Source of the DNA: Phyllobacterium zundukense
GTDB taxonomy: Bacteria > Pseudomonadota > Alphaproteobacteria > Rhizobiales > Rhizobiaceae
Length of the DNA stretch: 64,000 nt
Direction: 5' to 3'
NCBI RefSeq assembly: GCF_002764115.1
Contig: NZ_CP017942.1
Span: 124,001 to 188,000, forward strand
Both the position numbers and the translations under genes were made by a program. A model generated the notes under the pieces. The model was not told the origin of the DNA. It ran no database searches and saw only the letters and a program-made list of their open reading frames with translations. The first letter of the stretch is position 1, and each line of letters begins with the position of its first letter. Below, piece by piece: positions 43,846 through 52,808 of the stretch.

Positions 43846-44949
43846 TTATCCTTTGTGATAGCGATGTGGCGTGAAGGGAAGTGAATGAACGTGCAGCGCA
43901 ATACGAGTGCCTCGCACATCCGCGAAAACCTGCGTGCCGATCGGGGCGAAATCCTTGCCGACATAGCCCATGGCGACAGGATAACCGGCCGAAGGACCAA
44001 AGCCGCCCGATGTCACGACACCCACGGTGTTCCCATTGGTATCAACCAGGATGGAATCGGAGCGCACGGGCTGACGGCTATCGGGCTTCAGGCCAACCCG
44101 CTTGCGGCCGGGGCCCTTGGCAATCTTGGCGAGAAGCGCCTTGGCGCCTATGAAGCCAGCCTTTTCACGGACAGGCTTGGCAATAGTCCAGGTGAGACCG
44201 GCATCGACAGGATCGATCTCCGGCGTAATGTCATGGCCATGCAGGCACAGCCCGGCTTCCAGCCGCAGACTGTCGCGCGCCGCAAGGCCGACCCACGCAA
44301 CGCGCTCGTCGGCAAAGAGTTTCGCTACGAGTTTGCGCGCTTCATCTGCCGGCAGACCGATCTCGAAACCATCCTCGCCCGTATAGCCCGAGCGGCTCAT
44401 GAACCAGCCCGGCTTGGGTTCGAAGCCATGCATGAAGGCAAGCTCCGTTCCGGCGATTCCGCCCTTGCGCAGGACGTCTGCGGCCTGCGGTCCCTGGATT
44501 GCCAGGAACACACGATCAAGCGCATCGATCTTGCAGTCAAATCCCTTGGCAACTTCGCGCAAATGCGCCTCGTCGCTCACAGCGTTGCCGGCATTGGCCA
44601 CGACCATGAAGTGGTCGTCACCCAGCCTCGTGATGATCAGATCATCCAGGATGCCAGCCTGCTCATTGAGGAAGAACGTATATTTGGATTGTCCCGTCTG
44701 CAGCGAGTCTGCATCCAGCGGGCAGGCCCGGGAAAGCAGCGTCGAAGCGCCGGGGCCAGTTACATCGAAGAGCTGCATATGCGAGATGTCGAACAGGCCG
44801 GCCTTCTCGCGTGTATGCAGATGTTCTTTCATCACCCCGAGCGGATAGGTGATCGGCATGGACCATCCCGCAAACCCGCCAAAGCGCGCATTGGCCGCTT
44901 TGTGCAGATCCTCGAGAGGCAGGGATTTCAGATTATCGTTGGTGCCCAT
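43846..44949 (-). CDS. gcvT: glycine cleavage system aminomethyltransferase (T protein)
   Basis: A 367-residue folate-dependent enzyme that releases ammonia from the H-protein intermediate and makes methylenetetrahydrofolate. Family blocks seen are [35 protein letters not shown] at the N-terminus, [25 protein letters not shown] and the C-terminal [22 protein letters not shown]. The ATG at 44949 is preferred because GGAG lies just upstream; a longer frame begins at 44970. It is the first gene of the operon, about 50 bases downstream of the riboswitch. Confidence 0.95.
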   Translation of the reverse strand: MGTNDNLKSLPLEDLHKAANARFGGFAGWSMPITYPLGVMKEHLHTREKAGLFDISHMQLFDVTGPGASTLLSRACPLDADSLQTGQSKYTFFLNEQAGILDDLIITRLGDDHFMVVANAGNAVSDEAHLREVAKGFDCKIDALDRVFLAIQGPQAADVLRKGGIAGTELAFMHGFEPKPGWFMSRSGYTGEDGFEIGLPADEARKLVAKLFADERVAWVGLAARDSLRLEAGLCLHGHDITPEIDPVDAGLTWTIAKPVREKAGFIGAKALLAKIAKGPGRKRVGLKPDSRQPVRSDSILVDTNGNTVGVVTSGGFGPSAGYPVAMGYVGKDFAPIGTQVFADVRGTRIALHVHSLPFTPHRYHKG

Positions 44950-45001
44950 TTTCACTCCAGAGACATGCAAAGACCTCCGCCACGACGACGGATCGTATCT
45001 T

Positions 45002-45200
45002 TACCCCTCTGTCGGAAGCCTGAGAGACTCGCTCTAGCCCGAACCATGAGATTCCGGCTGAACTTACACCTTCGGCGCGGGGTTTCCCCCGACTTTCCAG
45101 AGTTGTCTTATCCGCTTGCGGTTCCTGGTACCTGAGAGATTTCGGGCGATTTCCCCTTCGGTGGCCCTATGCATTGCTGCACAGAACACTCTCCCGCAAA
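45002..45200 (-). promoter_or_regulatory. tandem glycine riboswitch
   Basis: On the minus strand two glycine aptamers follow one another. The first runs from GCGGGAGAG (near 45196) through CACCGAAGGGG to ATCTCTCAGGTACC (near 45130). The second runs from CAACTCTGGA (near 45105) through CGCCGAAGGTG to GTCTCTCAGGC (near 45018) and GACAGAGGGG. These are the conserved elements of the family. It lies in front of gcvT and should switch on the glycine cleavage operon when glycine is abundant. No clear intrinsic terminator is seen after the second aptamer. Confidence 0.93.
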
Positions 45201-45415
45201 CTGACAGAGCCTTTTGATTTTGCAAATCGCAGACCCTCGACAAGCCGGACCATAGCGCACCCGGTTAAAGCTGTCATCGCCCAAACCACCGATTTGACGC
45301 TTTGTGGACAGAAATTGTCGAAGAGGGGATATTGTGCTTTGGTCGTACGACTTCGCGAAGCGTGACCAGCTATCCGGCTGTGCTTACTTTTGCAGTAGAA
45401 ATCGAGGATCGAACA

Positions 45416-45749
45416 ATGACAATCCGGGTCAAGGTTGGGGAAGCAAAGGCCCACCTATCTGAGCTTCTGGCCAAGGTCGAAGCCGGAGAAGAGGTTGTCA
45501 TATCGCGTGGTGACAGCATTGATCGCCATGGCGCGTTTACGCCGGCTAAATCTAAAGGATCTAGATATCGACGGTGACCGTGCAATTCTTTCAATCGCGC
45601 TCAAACACAACCTGTCGGCCTATGATGCCGCCTATCTTGCCTTAGCGATCGACCAGAGTTTGCCTCTAGCGACAAATGATAGAAAGCTTGCGGCCGCTGC
45701 ACGTGCTGAGGCCGTCAAAATATTAGGCCCTCTGAACAACGCCCTTTGA
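45416..45749 (+). pseudogene. Phd/PIN toxin-antitoxin remnant (antitoxin head joined to toxin tail)
   Basis: From ATG 45416 the frame encodes a Phd/YefM-type antitoxin N-terminus (MTIRVKVGEAKAHLSELLAKV, EAGEEVVISRGDSI), then breaks near 45520. In another frame the sequence to 45749 encodes the C-terminal half of a VapC-type PIN toxin (LSAYDAAYLALAIDQSLPLATNDRKLAAAA). The antitoxin C-terminus and the toxin N-terminus with its first catalytic Asp are missing, so an internal deletion of roughly 0.3 kb probably fused the two genes. No active toxin is expected. Confidence 0.8.
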
Positions 45750-46769
45750 AAGCCGTTTTTGCTCCCGTTGCAAAGCGATCACGCCAAGCGATTGCCCCCT
45801 GCCCCGCACAGCATGTGTGCCGAGATATTCAGCATCGATATCACTGGAGAGTTTCATGCGGCTCGCGAGTTCGCTTGAGATCAGTACGGGCGCTTCCAGC
45901 GTGCGGCAAAGGGTTTCGAGCCGCGCGGCCGTGTTCACCGTATCACCGAAATAGGTGATCTTGTGGTGGTCGACGCCGATTTCGGCAGTAATGACCGGAC
46001 CGCCATGCAATGCGGCCCGCAATTGGGGGACACGGCCAAATTGCTTGAGCCATTTGTCGCTATCGGCTTCGATGGCATCCAGAATGTCGAAAACACAATG
46101 AATACATCTCCCCTTTCTGAGGCCCCGGCGCATCGGCCAGGTGATAATGGCGGCATCGCCAACGTAGTCATCAATCGTTCCTTTGCGCCGCCGCACCGGT
46201 TCGGCAAAGGTGGCAAACAGCGCGCTGAGGAATTGCTGGGCGCGCAAGTCGCCAAATTCTGCGGCAAAGGCGGTTGAATCGACGAGGTCGATGAACAGGA
46301 AGACACGCTCTTCCTCGATCGGCTTGCGGTAGCGTCCAAGGAGCAAGTTAAAGAAAATACCGCGGCCGAGCAGTTCGCGGATGCGTGATACGAAGCTCAG
46401 GATGGCCGAAACGCCCAATGCATAGAACACGACATTGTCCGGCAGCATTGTAGCGTTGCTCCACGTGGCCTCCGGCAGGACATTTAACCACCAAAGCAAC
46501 GTGCCGCAGACCGTATAGCCGATACTTATAAGGGCATAATAGGCGATGAAGGTGAGAAGGATATAGACCGGTGTCGATCGGGCACTGATCCACGCATAGA
46601 GGCGCGGGAACAGGACGCCACGCTCAAACGCAATAATCGGAACGCACACGAACAGGGCAAATATTGCGCCGATCGCTGACGCCCTACCATAAAACAGGGC
46701 TCCATAGAGTATGCCGCTGGCGGCGACGACACAAAGAGCGAATATCCAGGAACCGAGGGAGTTTCTCAT
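45723..46769 (-). CDS. membrane-bound class III adenylate/guanylate cyclase
   Basis: A 348-residue protein with four or so hydrophobic helices in the first 135 residues (WIFALCVVAASGILYGALFY, AIGAIFALFVCVPIIAF, VYILLTFIAYYALISIGYTVC, VVFYALGVSAILSF) and a C-terminal class III cyclase domain. Catalytic features are FLFIDLVDSTAFAAEFGD (first metal Asp), GTIDDYVGDAAIITWP (second metal Asp) and YFGDTVNTAARLE. It probably makes cAMP at the inner membrane. It overlaps the 3' end of the toxin-antitoxin remnant by 27 bases on the other strand. The soluble cyclase at 33024-34247 is a separate subtype. Confidence 0.9.
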   Translation of the reverse strand: MRNSLGSWIFALCVVAASGILYGALFYGRASAIGAIFALFVCVPIIAFERGVLFPRLYAWISARSTPVYILLTFIAYYALISIGYTVCGTLLWWLNVLPEATWSNATMLPDNVVFYALGVSAILSFVSRIRELLGRGIFFNLLLGRYRKPIEEERVFLFIDLVDSTAFAAEFGDLRAQQFLSALFATFAEPVRRRKGTIDDYVGDAAIITWPMRRGLRKGRCIHCVFDILDAIEADSDKWLKQFGRVPQLRAALHGGPVITAEIGVDHHKITYFGDTVNTAARLETLCRTLEAPVLISSELASRMKLSSDIDAEYLGTHAVRGRGQSLGVIALQREQKRLSKGVVQRA

Positions 46770-46906
46770 AGGCGAATCCAGCCGGGAATGATCGACGGAG
46801 ACATTCCCATCTTGTGCCCGGTAAATCCATCCGTCCCAACGATAAAATGGATATTCGCCTGTTCGCCGGCTCTATTGCCGGCGATGCATCGCAAGGGGGC
46901 CCCCGC

Positions 46907-49306
46907 TTACTCGCCGTAGGGCACCCAGATATTCTTCACCTGCACGGCGCGGCGCAGATAGTCCTTGCCCTGGCCTTGCTGGTTGCTCAGCCAGTCGCGC
47001 TGGCGGCCGTTGTTGACCCAGGTCGCCTTGAGATTGCCACACGAGGCCTTCTCGACCATCGCGCTGCCCTCCTTGGAGCCGACATACCAGAGCGCATCCA
47101 CTTCGTCGTGATCGGCCAGCGTCTTGGCCAGCACATCGCGTTCGCCGGTGACGATATTCACCACGCCGTCCGGCACATCGGAAGTGTCGAGCACCTGATA
47201 GAGGTTGGCGGCAAGGAGAGGATGCCGGGTCGAAGGCACTGCGATTACACGGTTGCCCATGGCGATCGCGGGAAGCACCAGCGAGACGAAGGACAGGAGC
47301 GGCAGTTCGTCCGGACAGACGATGCCCATGACGCCCCAGGGTTCGTTCATCGCCAGCGTCACATGGCGCGACTTGGTCGTATGTACAGCGCCATCATATT
47401 TATCGGACTGCGCCGCATAATAGAAGATACGGCGCAATGTGACCGCGAATTCTTCCGATGCGGCCTTCGCCGAAACCCCGGTGCTCTCTACAAGCAGCGC
47501 TTCGAACTCGGCCTGGCGGGCGCTGAGGTTTTCGCCGAGATAATACAGCACCTGCGCACGGTTGTGTGCCGTCGCGCCGCCCCAGGAACCGGCCTTGGCG
47601 GCTGCTTCCACGGCGTTGCGAATATCCTTGCGGTTGCCGAGACCAGCCTGGCCGATGACCTGACCGCCCTTGCCCAGAACCGAATAGCTATAGCCGCCAT
47701 CCGGACGCGCCTGCTTGCCGCCGACATAGTTTTTCGCCGTGCGATCGATCGTGCCGGTGGTCGCGATTTTCGCTTCGCCATCCGGCGCAGCGGAAGACTT
47801 GAAAGGCTGCTCCGTCTTGGCCGGCGGCAAGCGCTTTTCCCAATCCGCAGTCAGATATTCGTAGAGACCTTCGCGGCCGCCTTCGCGGCCAAAGCCACTT
47901 TCGCGATAGCCGCCGAAGCCGGCGCCAGCATCGAGCAGGTTAGTCGAGTTGATCCAGACGACGCCGGCCTTGACGCGCGCTGCCATATCGAGCGCGAGAT
48001 TGATATTCTCCGACCAGATCGATGCGGCGAGGCCGTATTTCGTATTGTTGGCAAGCGCGATCGCCTCATCCGGCGTGCGGAAGGTGGTTGCGGTGGCAAC
48101 CGGGCCGAATATTTCCACTTCGCAGACCGTCGAAGCAGGTTCCACATCGGTGAAGAAGCCGGGCGCAAAGAAACTGCCCTTGGACGGGAGCTTGATCGGC
48201 GCCTGCCACAGCGTGCCGCCTTCAACCTTGCCCTGTTCGACCAGCGCGGAAACACGCTTCAACTGACCGGCCGAGACAAGCGCGCCAATATCCATGGTCT
48301 TGTCCAGTGGATCGCCGACGCGCAAGGTTTCCATGCGTTTACGCAGCTTGTCGTAGAAGCGCGGCGCAATGCCTTCCTGCACGAGGATGCGCGATCCGGC
48401 GCAGCAGACTTCGCCCTGGTTAAACCAGATTGCATCGACCACACCTTCGACCGCGCCATCCATGTCGGCATCTTCGAAGACGATGAACGGCGACTTGCCG
48501 CCGAGTTCCAGTGACAGCTTTTTCTCCGAGCCTGCGATCTGTTCGCGGATAATGCGCCCGACTTCGGTCGAACCGGTAAAGGCAACCTTGTCGATATCGT
48601 CATGGCCACAGATCAAGGCGCCCGTTTCGCCATCACCGTGAACAATGTTGACGACGCCGGCGGGAAGGCCGACCTCATGGCAGACCTCGGCAAAGGCGAT
48701 CGCCGTCAGCGGCGTCAATTCCGCCGGCTTGAGGACGACGGTATTGCCGGCGGCGAGTGCCGGGGCGATCTTCCAGGCCAGCATCAGCAGCGGGAAATTC
48801 CACGGAATGACCTGCCCGCAGACACCCACCGGCGAAAAACCTTCGAACTCGGTCTCGACCATCTCCGCCCAACCGGCATTATGGTAGAAATGCCGGGCGA
48901 CGAGCGGAATGTCGATGTCGCGCGTCTCGCGGATCGGCTTGCCATTGTCCATCGTCTCCAGCACGGAGAAGAAACGCTCACGCTTCTGGATATGGCGGGC
49001 GATGGCATAGAGATATTTGGCGCGCTCATGCCCCGGCAGTTTCGACCACTTGCCAAAAGCGCTTCGCGCGGCTTTCACCGCGGCATCGACATCTTCGGCC
49101 GTGCCATGCGCTACTTTTGCAAGGACCGCATCATTGGCCGGGTTGATGACAGCAAATGTCTTGTGACCCTCGACGCCGGTGAACTTGCCACTAATAAAAT
49201 GGCCGAACCCCTTGGAGTTGAGTTCAAGCCAGTGCTTGACGTCGGTGTTGCTCTCAGGAGCGGGGCCGTATTCCATGGTGCGAAGGATGTCCTTGATCTG
49301 TCCCAT
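46907..49306 (-). CDS. double-domain aldehyde dehydrogenase (ALDH16-like)
   Basis: A 799-residue protein with two aldehyde dehydrogenase modules. The first (about 20-490) is complete: PWNFPLLMLAWKIAPALAAGN, GSTEVGR, catalytic Glu in LELGGKSPFIV and catalytic Cys in FNQGEVCCAGSRI. The second (about 515-799) keeps the cofactor-type fold (PWGVMGIVCPDELPLLSFVSLVLPAIAMGN) but is short and lacks the Cys motif, as in ALDH16-type proteins. The ATG at 49306 has AAGG upstream. It follows deoC by ten bases and probably oxidises the aldehyde released by DeoC (acetaldehyde or an analogue) to the acid. It ends the sugar operon. Confidence 0.88.
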   Translation of the reverse strand: MGQIKDILRTMEYGPAPESNTDVKHWLELNSKGFGHFISGKFTGVEGHKTFAVINPANDAVLAKVAHGTAEDVDAAVKAARSAFGKWSKLPGHERAKYLYAIARHIQKRERFFSVLETMDNGKPIRETRDIDIPLVARHFYHNAGWAEMVETEFEGFSPVGVCGQVIPWNFPLLMLAWKIAPALAAGNTVVLKPAELTPLTAIAFAEVCHEVGLPAGVVNIVHGDGETGALICGHDDIDKVAFTGSTEVGRIIREQIAGSEKKLSLELGGKSPFIVFEDADMDGAVEGVVDAIWFNQGEVCCAGSRILVQEGIAPRFYDKLRKRMETLRVGDPLDKTMDIGALVSAGQLKRVSALVEQGKVEGGTLWQAPIKLPSKGSFFAPGFFTDVEPASTVCEVEIFGPVATATTFRTPDEAIALANNTKYGLAASIWSENINLALDMAARVKAGVVWINSTNLLDAGAGFGGYRESGFGREGGREGLYEYLTADWEKRLPPAKTEQPFKSSAAPDGEAKIATTGTIDRTAKNYVGGKQARPDGGYSYSVLGKGGQVIGQAGLGNRKDIRNAVEAAAKAGSWGGATAHNRAQVLYYLGENLSARQAEFEALLVESTGVSAKAASEEFAVTLRRIFYYAAQSDKYDGAVHTTKSRHVTLAMNEPWGVMGIVCPDELPLLSFVSLVLPAIAMGNRVIAVPSTRHPLLAANLYQVLDTSDVPDGVVNIVTGERDVLAKTLADHDEVDALWYVGSKEGSAMVEKASCGNLKATWVNNGRQRDWLSNQQGQGKDYLRRAVQVKNIWVPYGE

Positions 49307-49316
49307 GATTTTTTCC

Positions 49317-50321
49317 TTAGGCGAGCGCGTGGCGCGAAGACGCGGCATAGCGGCCCGTCACATAATGTTCCAGCTGGCGCTCGATATCGCCGAGCATCGA
49401 ACTTGCCCCTAAACGGAACAGGTCCGGCTGCAGCCAAGGCAGTCCGAGCTCTTCCTTCATCAGGATCAGCCAGTTCATGGCATCCTTGGCAGTCTTCATA
49501 CCGCCAGCCGGCTTGAAACCGACCGTCTGGCCGGACAGTTCGCCATAATCACGCAAGGCACGCAGCATGATCAGGCTGACGGGAAGCGTGGCGTTCACGT
49601 CTTCCTTGCCGGTCGATGTCTTGATGAAATCGGCCCCCGCCTGCATCGCCACCATGGAGGCGCGGTAGACATTGCGCAGCGTGTTGAGATCGCCGGTTGC
49701 CAGAATGGCTTTCATGTGGGCATCGCCCGATGCTTCGCGCATCTGCGCGATCTCGTCATAGAGCGCCGACCAGTTCTGCGTCAGCACGTGTTCGCGCGTG
49801 ATGACAATGTCGATTTCGGCAGCGCCCTCGCCCACCGCATAATGGATTTCGGCAAGACGCTGTGGCAGCGGTGTCAGGCCTGCTGGAAAACCGGTCGCCA
49901 CCGAGGCGACGGGAATGCCCGAGCCATGCAAGGCCTTTACTGCATGGGGCACCATTGTCGGGTAAACGCAGACAGCACCGGTCGTAATGTTCTCATCGGC
50001 AAGCCCCAGCGCTTCGAGAATATCCTCACGCACCGGGCGCTTCGCCTTGGCACACAGCCGGCGAACCCGGCCCGCCGTATCGTCACCGGCAAGCGTGGTG
50101 AGATCGATGCAGGTGATCGCCTTGACCAGCCAGGCCGCCTGATATTCCTTTTTCACGGTCCGGCGCGTTGTCAGCGTCGCAGCACGGCGCTCTGTCGCCG
50201 AACGGTTGACGGCAATATCCTCGAACCACTCGGGCTTGAGTTTTGTACCGGTGTTGCGGGCATGGGAATGTGCCAGCTCGATTTCTGTTCCTTTTGGAAC
50301 CACTGCATGTTGGGTGTTCAT
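49317..50321 (-). CDS. deoC: deoxyribose-phosphate aldolase
   Basis: A 334-residue class I aldolase that splits 2-deoxy-D-ribose 5-phosphate into glyceraldehyde 3-phosphate and acetaldehyde. The Schiff-base lysine is in ADFIKTSTGK. Other blocks are CIDLTTLAGDDT, VCVYPTMVPHAVKAL, SVATGFPAG, EIDIVI and VGFKPAGGMKTAKDAMNWL. It is longer than E. coli DeoC (about 260) because of an N-terminal extension of about 60 residues, which resembles eukaryotic and rhizobial forms. The ATG overlaps the permease stop by four bases, so it belongs to the import operon and its substrate should derive from the imported sugar. Confidence 0.94.
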   Translation of the reverse strand: MNTQHAVVPKGTEIELAHSHARNTGTKLKPEWFEDIAVNRSATERRAATLTTRRTVKKEYQAAWLVKAITCIDLTTLAGDDTAGRVRRLCAKAKRPVREDILEALGLADENITTGAVCVYPTMVPHAVKALHGSGIPVASVATGFPAGLTPLPQRLAEIHYAVGEGAAEIDIVITREHVLTQNWSALYDEIAQMREASGDAHMKAILATGDLNTLRNVYRASMVAMQAGADFIKTSTGKEDVNATLPVSLIMLRALRDYGELSGQTVGFKPAGGMKTAKDAMNWLILMKEELGLPWLQPDLFRLGASSMLGDIERQLEHYVTGRYAASSRHALA

Positions 50322-51325
50322 CCCCGACCCTTCCTGTGATCGATGAAGCGATTGAGCAAGATGGCTGCAACGATAATGATACCGGTTACAGTCATCTGAT
50401 AGAAGGAGCCCAATCCCAGAAGATTGAATATATTACGAAGTACCTGAAGCAGCATTACGGCAAAGAATGTGCCGAGGACACCGCCACGCCCACCGAAGAG
50501 GCTTGTTCCGCCAAGAACAACCGCTGCGATGGCGTCCAGTTCGAGACCCTGCGCCGCCGTCGGTTGACCGATACGCAAACGCGAGGTCAGCAGAATACCG
50601 CCGAGCGCCGCCATGAAACCGGAAACAGCGAACACTGCAGTGACGATGAAACGTGTCGGCAGACCAGACAGGCGCGCCGCTTCAGGATTGCCGCCAGTCG
50701 CGAAAACATACTCGCCGAACACGGTCAGACGCAAAACCAGCCCGGCCAGGATACATAGAACGATGAAGATGAGCCCCATGGACGAGACGGCAAAGCCAGG
50801 CAGGATCGGCACCATCGTTGAGCCAATCGCGGCAAATCCCTGCGGCAGGCCGCTGACCGGCACGCCGTCAGTCATCAGATAGGTGATGCCGCGAAAAGAC
50901 ACGAGACCGGCCAGCGTGACGATGAAGCTCGGCACCTGCGCGAGGGCGCTGATCGCACCCATCGCCGCGCCGCAGGCTGTGCCAACAAGCGCCGTGATTG
51001 CCACGGCGACGACAGGGTCGAAGCCATGCGACATCAGCACGGCTACAAGCATGCCGCAGAGCGCCACGACACTGCCGACCGACAGGTCGATATTGCCTGT
51101 CAGAATAACGAAGGTCATGCCGATCGCGACAACGCCGACCACCGCCGCCTGCTGGAACAGGTTGGCGATATTGGTAAAGGTCAGGAAGTTATTCGACAGC
51201 GTCGCAGCAATGACCACGACGGCGAGAAAGATGACGATGAAATTATATTCGATCGCCAGATCGGCAAGGCGTTTGCCCATTGCCGGTGAAGGCGGCTGAA
51301 CCTGCGACAAAGCGGTATTAGACAT
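50318..51325 (-). CDS. ribose-type sugar ABC transporter permease
   Basis: A 335-residue permease of the RbsC family with eight to ten membrane helices. Typical motifs are VGVVAIGMTFVILTGNIDLSVGSVVAL, PSFIVTLAGLVSFRGITYLMTDG, FATGGNPEAARLSGL and AAVVLGGTSLFGGRGGVLGTFF. The ATG at 51325 lies in the last codons of the ATPase gene (eight-base overlap). A longer frame upstream is the ATPase gene's other frame. It works as a homodimer with the ATPase at 51318-52808 and the binding protein at 56444-57439. Confidence 0.92.
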   Translation of the reverse strand: MSNTALSQVQPPSPAMGKRLADLAIEYNFIVIFLAVVVIAATLSNNFLTFTNIANLFQQAAVVGVVAIGMTFVILTGNIDLSVGSVVALCGMLVAVLMSHGFDPVVAVAITALVGTACGAAMGAISALAQVPSFIVTLAGLVSFRGITYLMTDGVPVSGLPQGFAAIGSTMVPILPGFAVSSMGLIFIVLCILAGLVLRLTVFGEYVFATGGNPEAARLSGLPTRFIVTAVFAVSGFMAALGGILLTSRLRIGQPTAAQGLELDAIAAVVLGGTSLFGGRGGVLGTFFAVMLLQVLRNIFNLLGLGSFYQMTVTGIIIVAAILLNRFIDHRKGRG

Positions 51326-52808
51326 GATTTTCACCCAGAATTGTGGCCCGCAATATGGTGTCGCGGTCGGTGACGGAAGGATCGTACTTGCCGATGTTGC
51401 GGCCTTCGTGGAAGACCCAGATCGCATCGCAAGCCGCATAAAGTTCTTCGAGCTCGCTGCTGGCGACGATGACCGCTGCCCCGTCCTCGGCAAGCTTGTC
51501 GACGAGACTATAGAGGTCGGCCTTGGCTCCGATATCGAGGCCGCGGCTTGGCTCGTCCAGCAACAGAACGCGCGCGCCGTTGATGATCCATTTTGCCAGG
51601 ACGACCTTCTGCTGATTGCCGCCGGAGAGCTGGACAACCGCCTGTTCCGGCTTGCCATATTTTGTGGAAAGGCTTTTCAGAACCGGCGTCGTGCGCTGCT
51701 TTTGCAGGGAATGCCGCGTCAGCCAGCTCTCGCGCATCGATGGCAGGGTGGCATTCTTGTAGATCGGCGCGTGGAGGATGAGACCTTCGGTCTTGCGGCT
51801 TTCCGGCACCAGGCCAATGCCGCGCCCGATCGCGTCTGCCGGATGGCGCGGGTGGAAGGCCTTGTCCTCCAGCAGGATCTCGCCTTCGAAACTGTTGGCA
51901 CCGAAAAGCGCCTTCAGGAATGAGGTACGGCCCGAGCCGTTGAGACCTGTCAGACCGACCACCTCGCCCCAACGAACCTCCAGTCCGGCAATATCGAGGC
52001 CCTCGGCCCCGCGCAACCGGTTGACGTGCAGCGCTACATTTCCGGTGACTGCCTTGCGCGCCTTGCGCTCGATCAGCGAACGCTCCTTGCCAATGATGGC
52101 CTCAACCAATGCTTCGTCGCTAGTGCTCGCGACGTCGAACGTATCGATGGTCTTGCCGCCTCGCAGAACGGTGACACGATCGCCGATCTCACGCAGTTCG
52201 CCAAGGCGATGACTGACATAGAGAATGGCGACGCCGTGCCTGACAAGGTCGCGGATGACCTCGAACACGCTTTCAAGCTCGGTCTCGTTGAGCGACGCCG
52301 AAGGCTCGTCCATGATGATGATCTTGGCGTCCATGGTGAGCGAACGGGCAATGGCCGTCAGCTGCTGATTGGCAACGGAGAGCGTTTCAACCCGGACGTC
52401 CGGCGAGAATTTGGCACCGACCCGTTTTAGCGCTTCGCTGGAGCGCCGGCGGCGTTCCTTGTGATTGATGAGGCCAAATTTGCTGGGCGCATGACCAAGA
52501 AACAGATTCTGTTCCACCGTCAATTGCGGAACGAGATCAAGCTCCTGATAGATCATCGAGATGCCAAGCCGCGCGGCTTCCGCCGGCGAGCGCAACTCGA
52601 CAGGCACGCCATCCAGCATCAGTACGCCATCGGTCGGGCGAAATGCTCCGGCGATGATCTTGAGCAGGGTTGACTTGCCCGCGCCATTGGCTCCGAGGAG
52701 ACAGTGGACCTCCCCCGCACGCACATTCAACGACGCCGATTCCAGCGCGATGATATTGGGCATGAAGATCTTCGATACACGCTCGACGGTCAGGACATCA
52801 TTCGCCAT
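51318..52808 (-). CDS. sugar ABC transporter ATP-binding protein (RbsA type)
   Basis: A 496-residue ATPase with two fused nucleotide-binding domains. The first has Walker A LGANGAGKSTLLKI and a Walker B IIIMDEPSASLNE. The second has a degenerate Walker A (TGLNGSGRTSFLKAL), signature LSGGNQQKVVLAKWI and RVLLLDEPSRGLDIGAK. This is the pattern of RbsA/MglA importers of simple sugars and polyols. Its start overlaps the regulator gene by 11 bases. Confidence 0.93.
   Translation of the reverse strand: MANDVLTVERVSKIFMPNIIALESASLNVRAGEVHCLLGANGAGKSTLLKIIAGAFRPTDGVLMLDGVPVELRSPAEAARLGISMIYQELDLVPQLTVEQNLFLGHAPSKFGLINHKERRRRSSEALKRVGAKFSPDVRVETLSVANQQLTAIARSLTMDAKIIIMDEPSASLNETELESVFEVIRDLVRHGVAILYVSHRLGELREIGDRVTVLRGGKTIDTFDVASTSDEALVEAIIGKERSLIERKARKAVTGNVALHVNRLRGAEGLDIAGLEVRWGEVVGLTGLNGSGRTSFLKALFGANSFEGEILLEDKAFHPRHPADAIGRGIGLVPESRKTEGLILHAPIYKNATLPSMRESWLTRHSLQKQRTTPVLKSLSTKYGKPEQAVVQLSGGNQQKVVLAKWIINGARVLLLDEPSRGLDIGAKADLYSLVDKLAEDGAAVIVASSELEELYAACDAIWVFHEGRNIGKYDPSVTDRDTILRATILGENHV

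Noticed and set aside
46814-48514. A 566-codon open frame on the plus strand opposite the aldehyde dehydrogenase gene
   Set aside because: It is antisense to a clear two-domain aldehyde dehydrogenase, shows no family motif and is rich in Arg/Asp/Ala as expected from the complement of a GC-rich gene.
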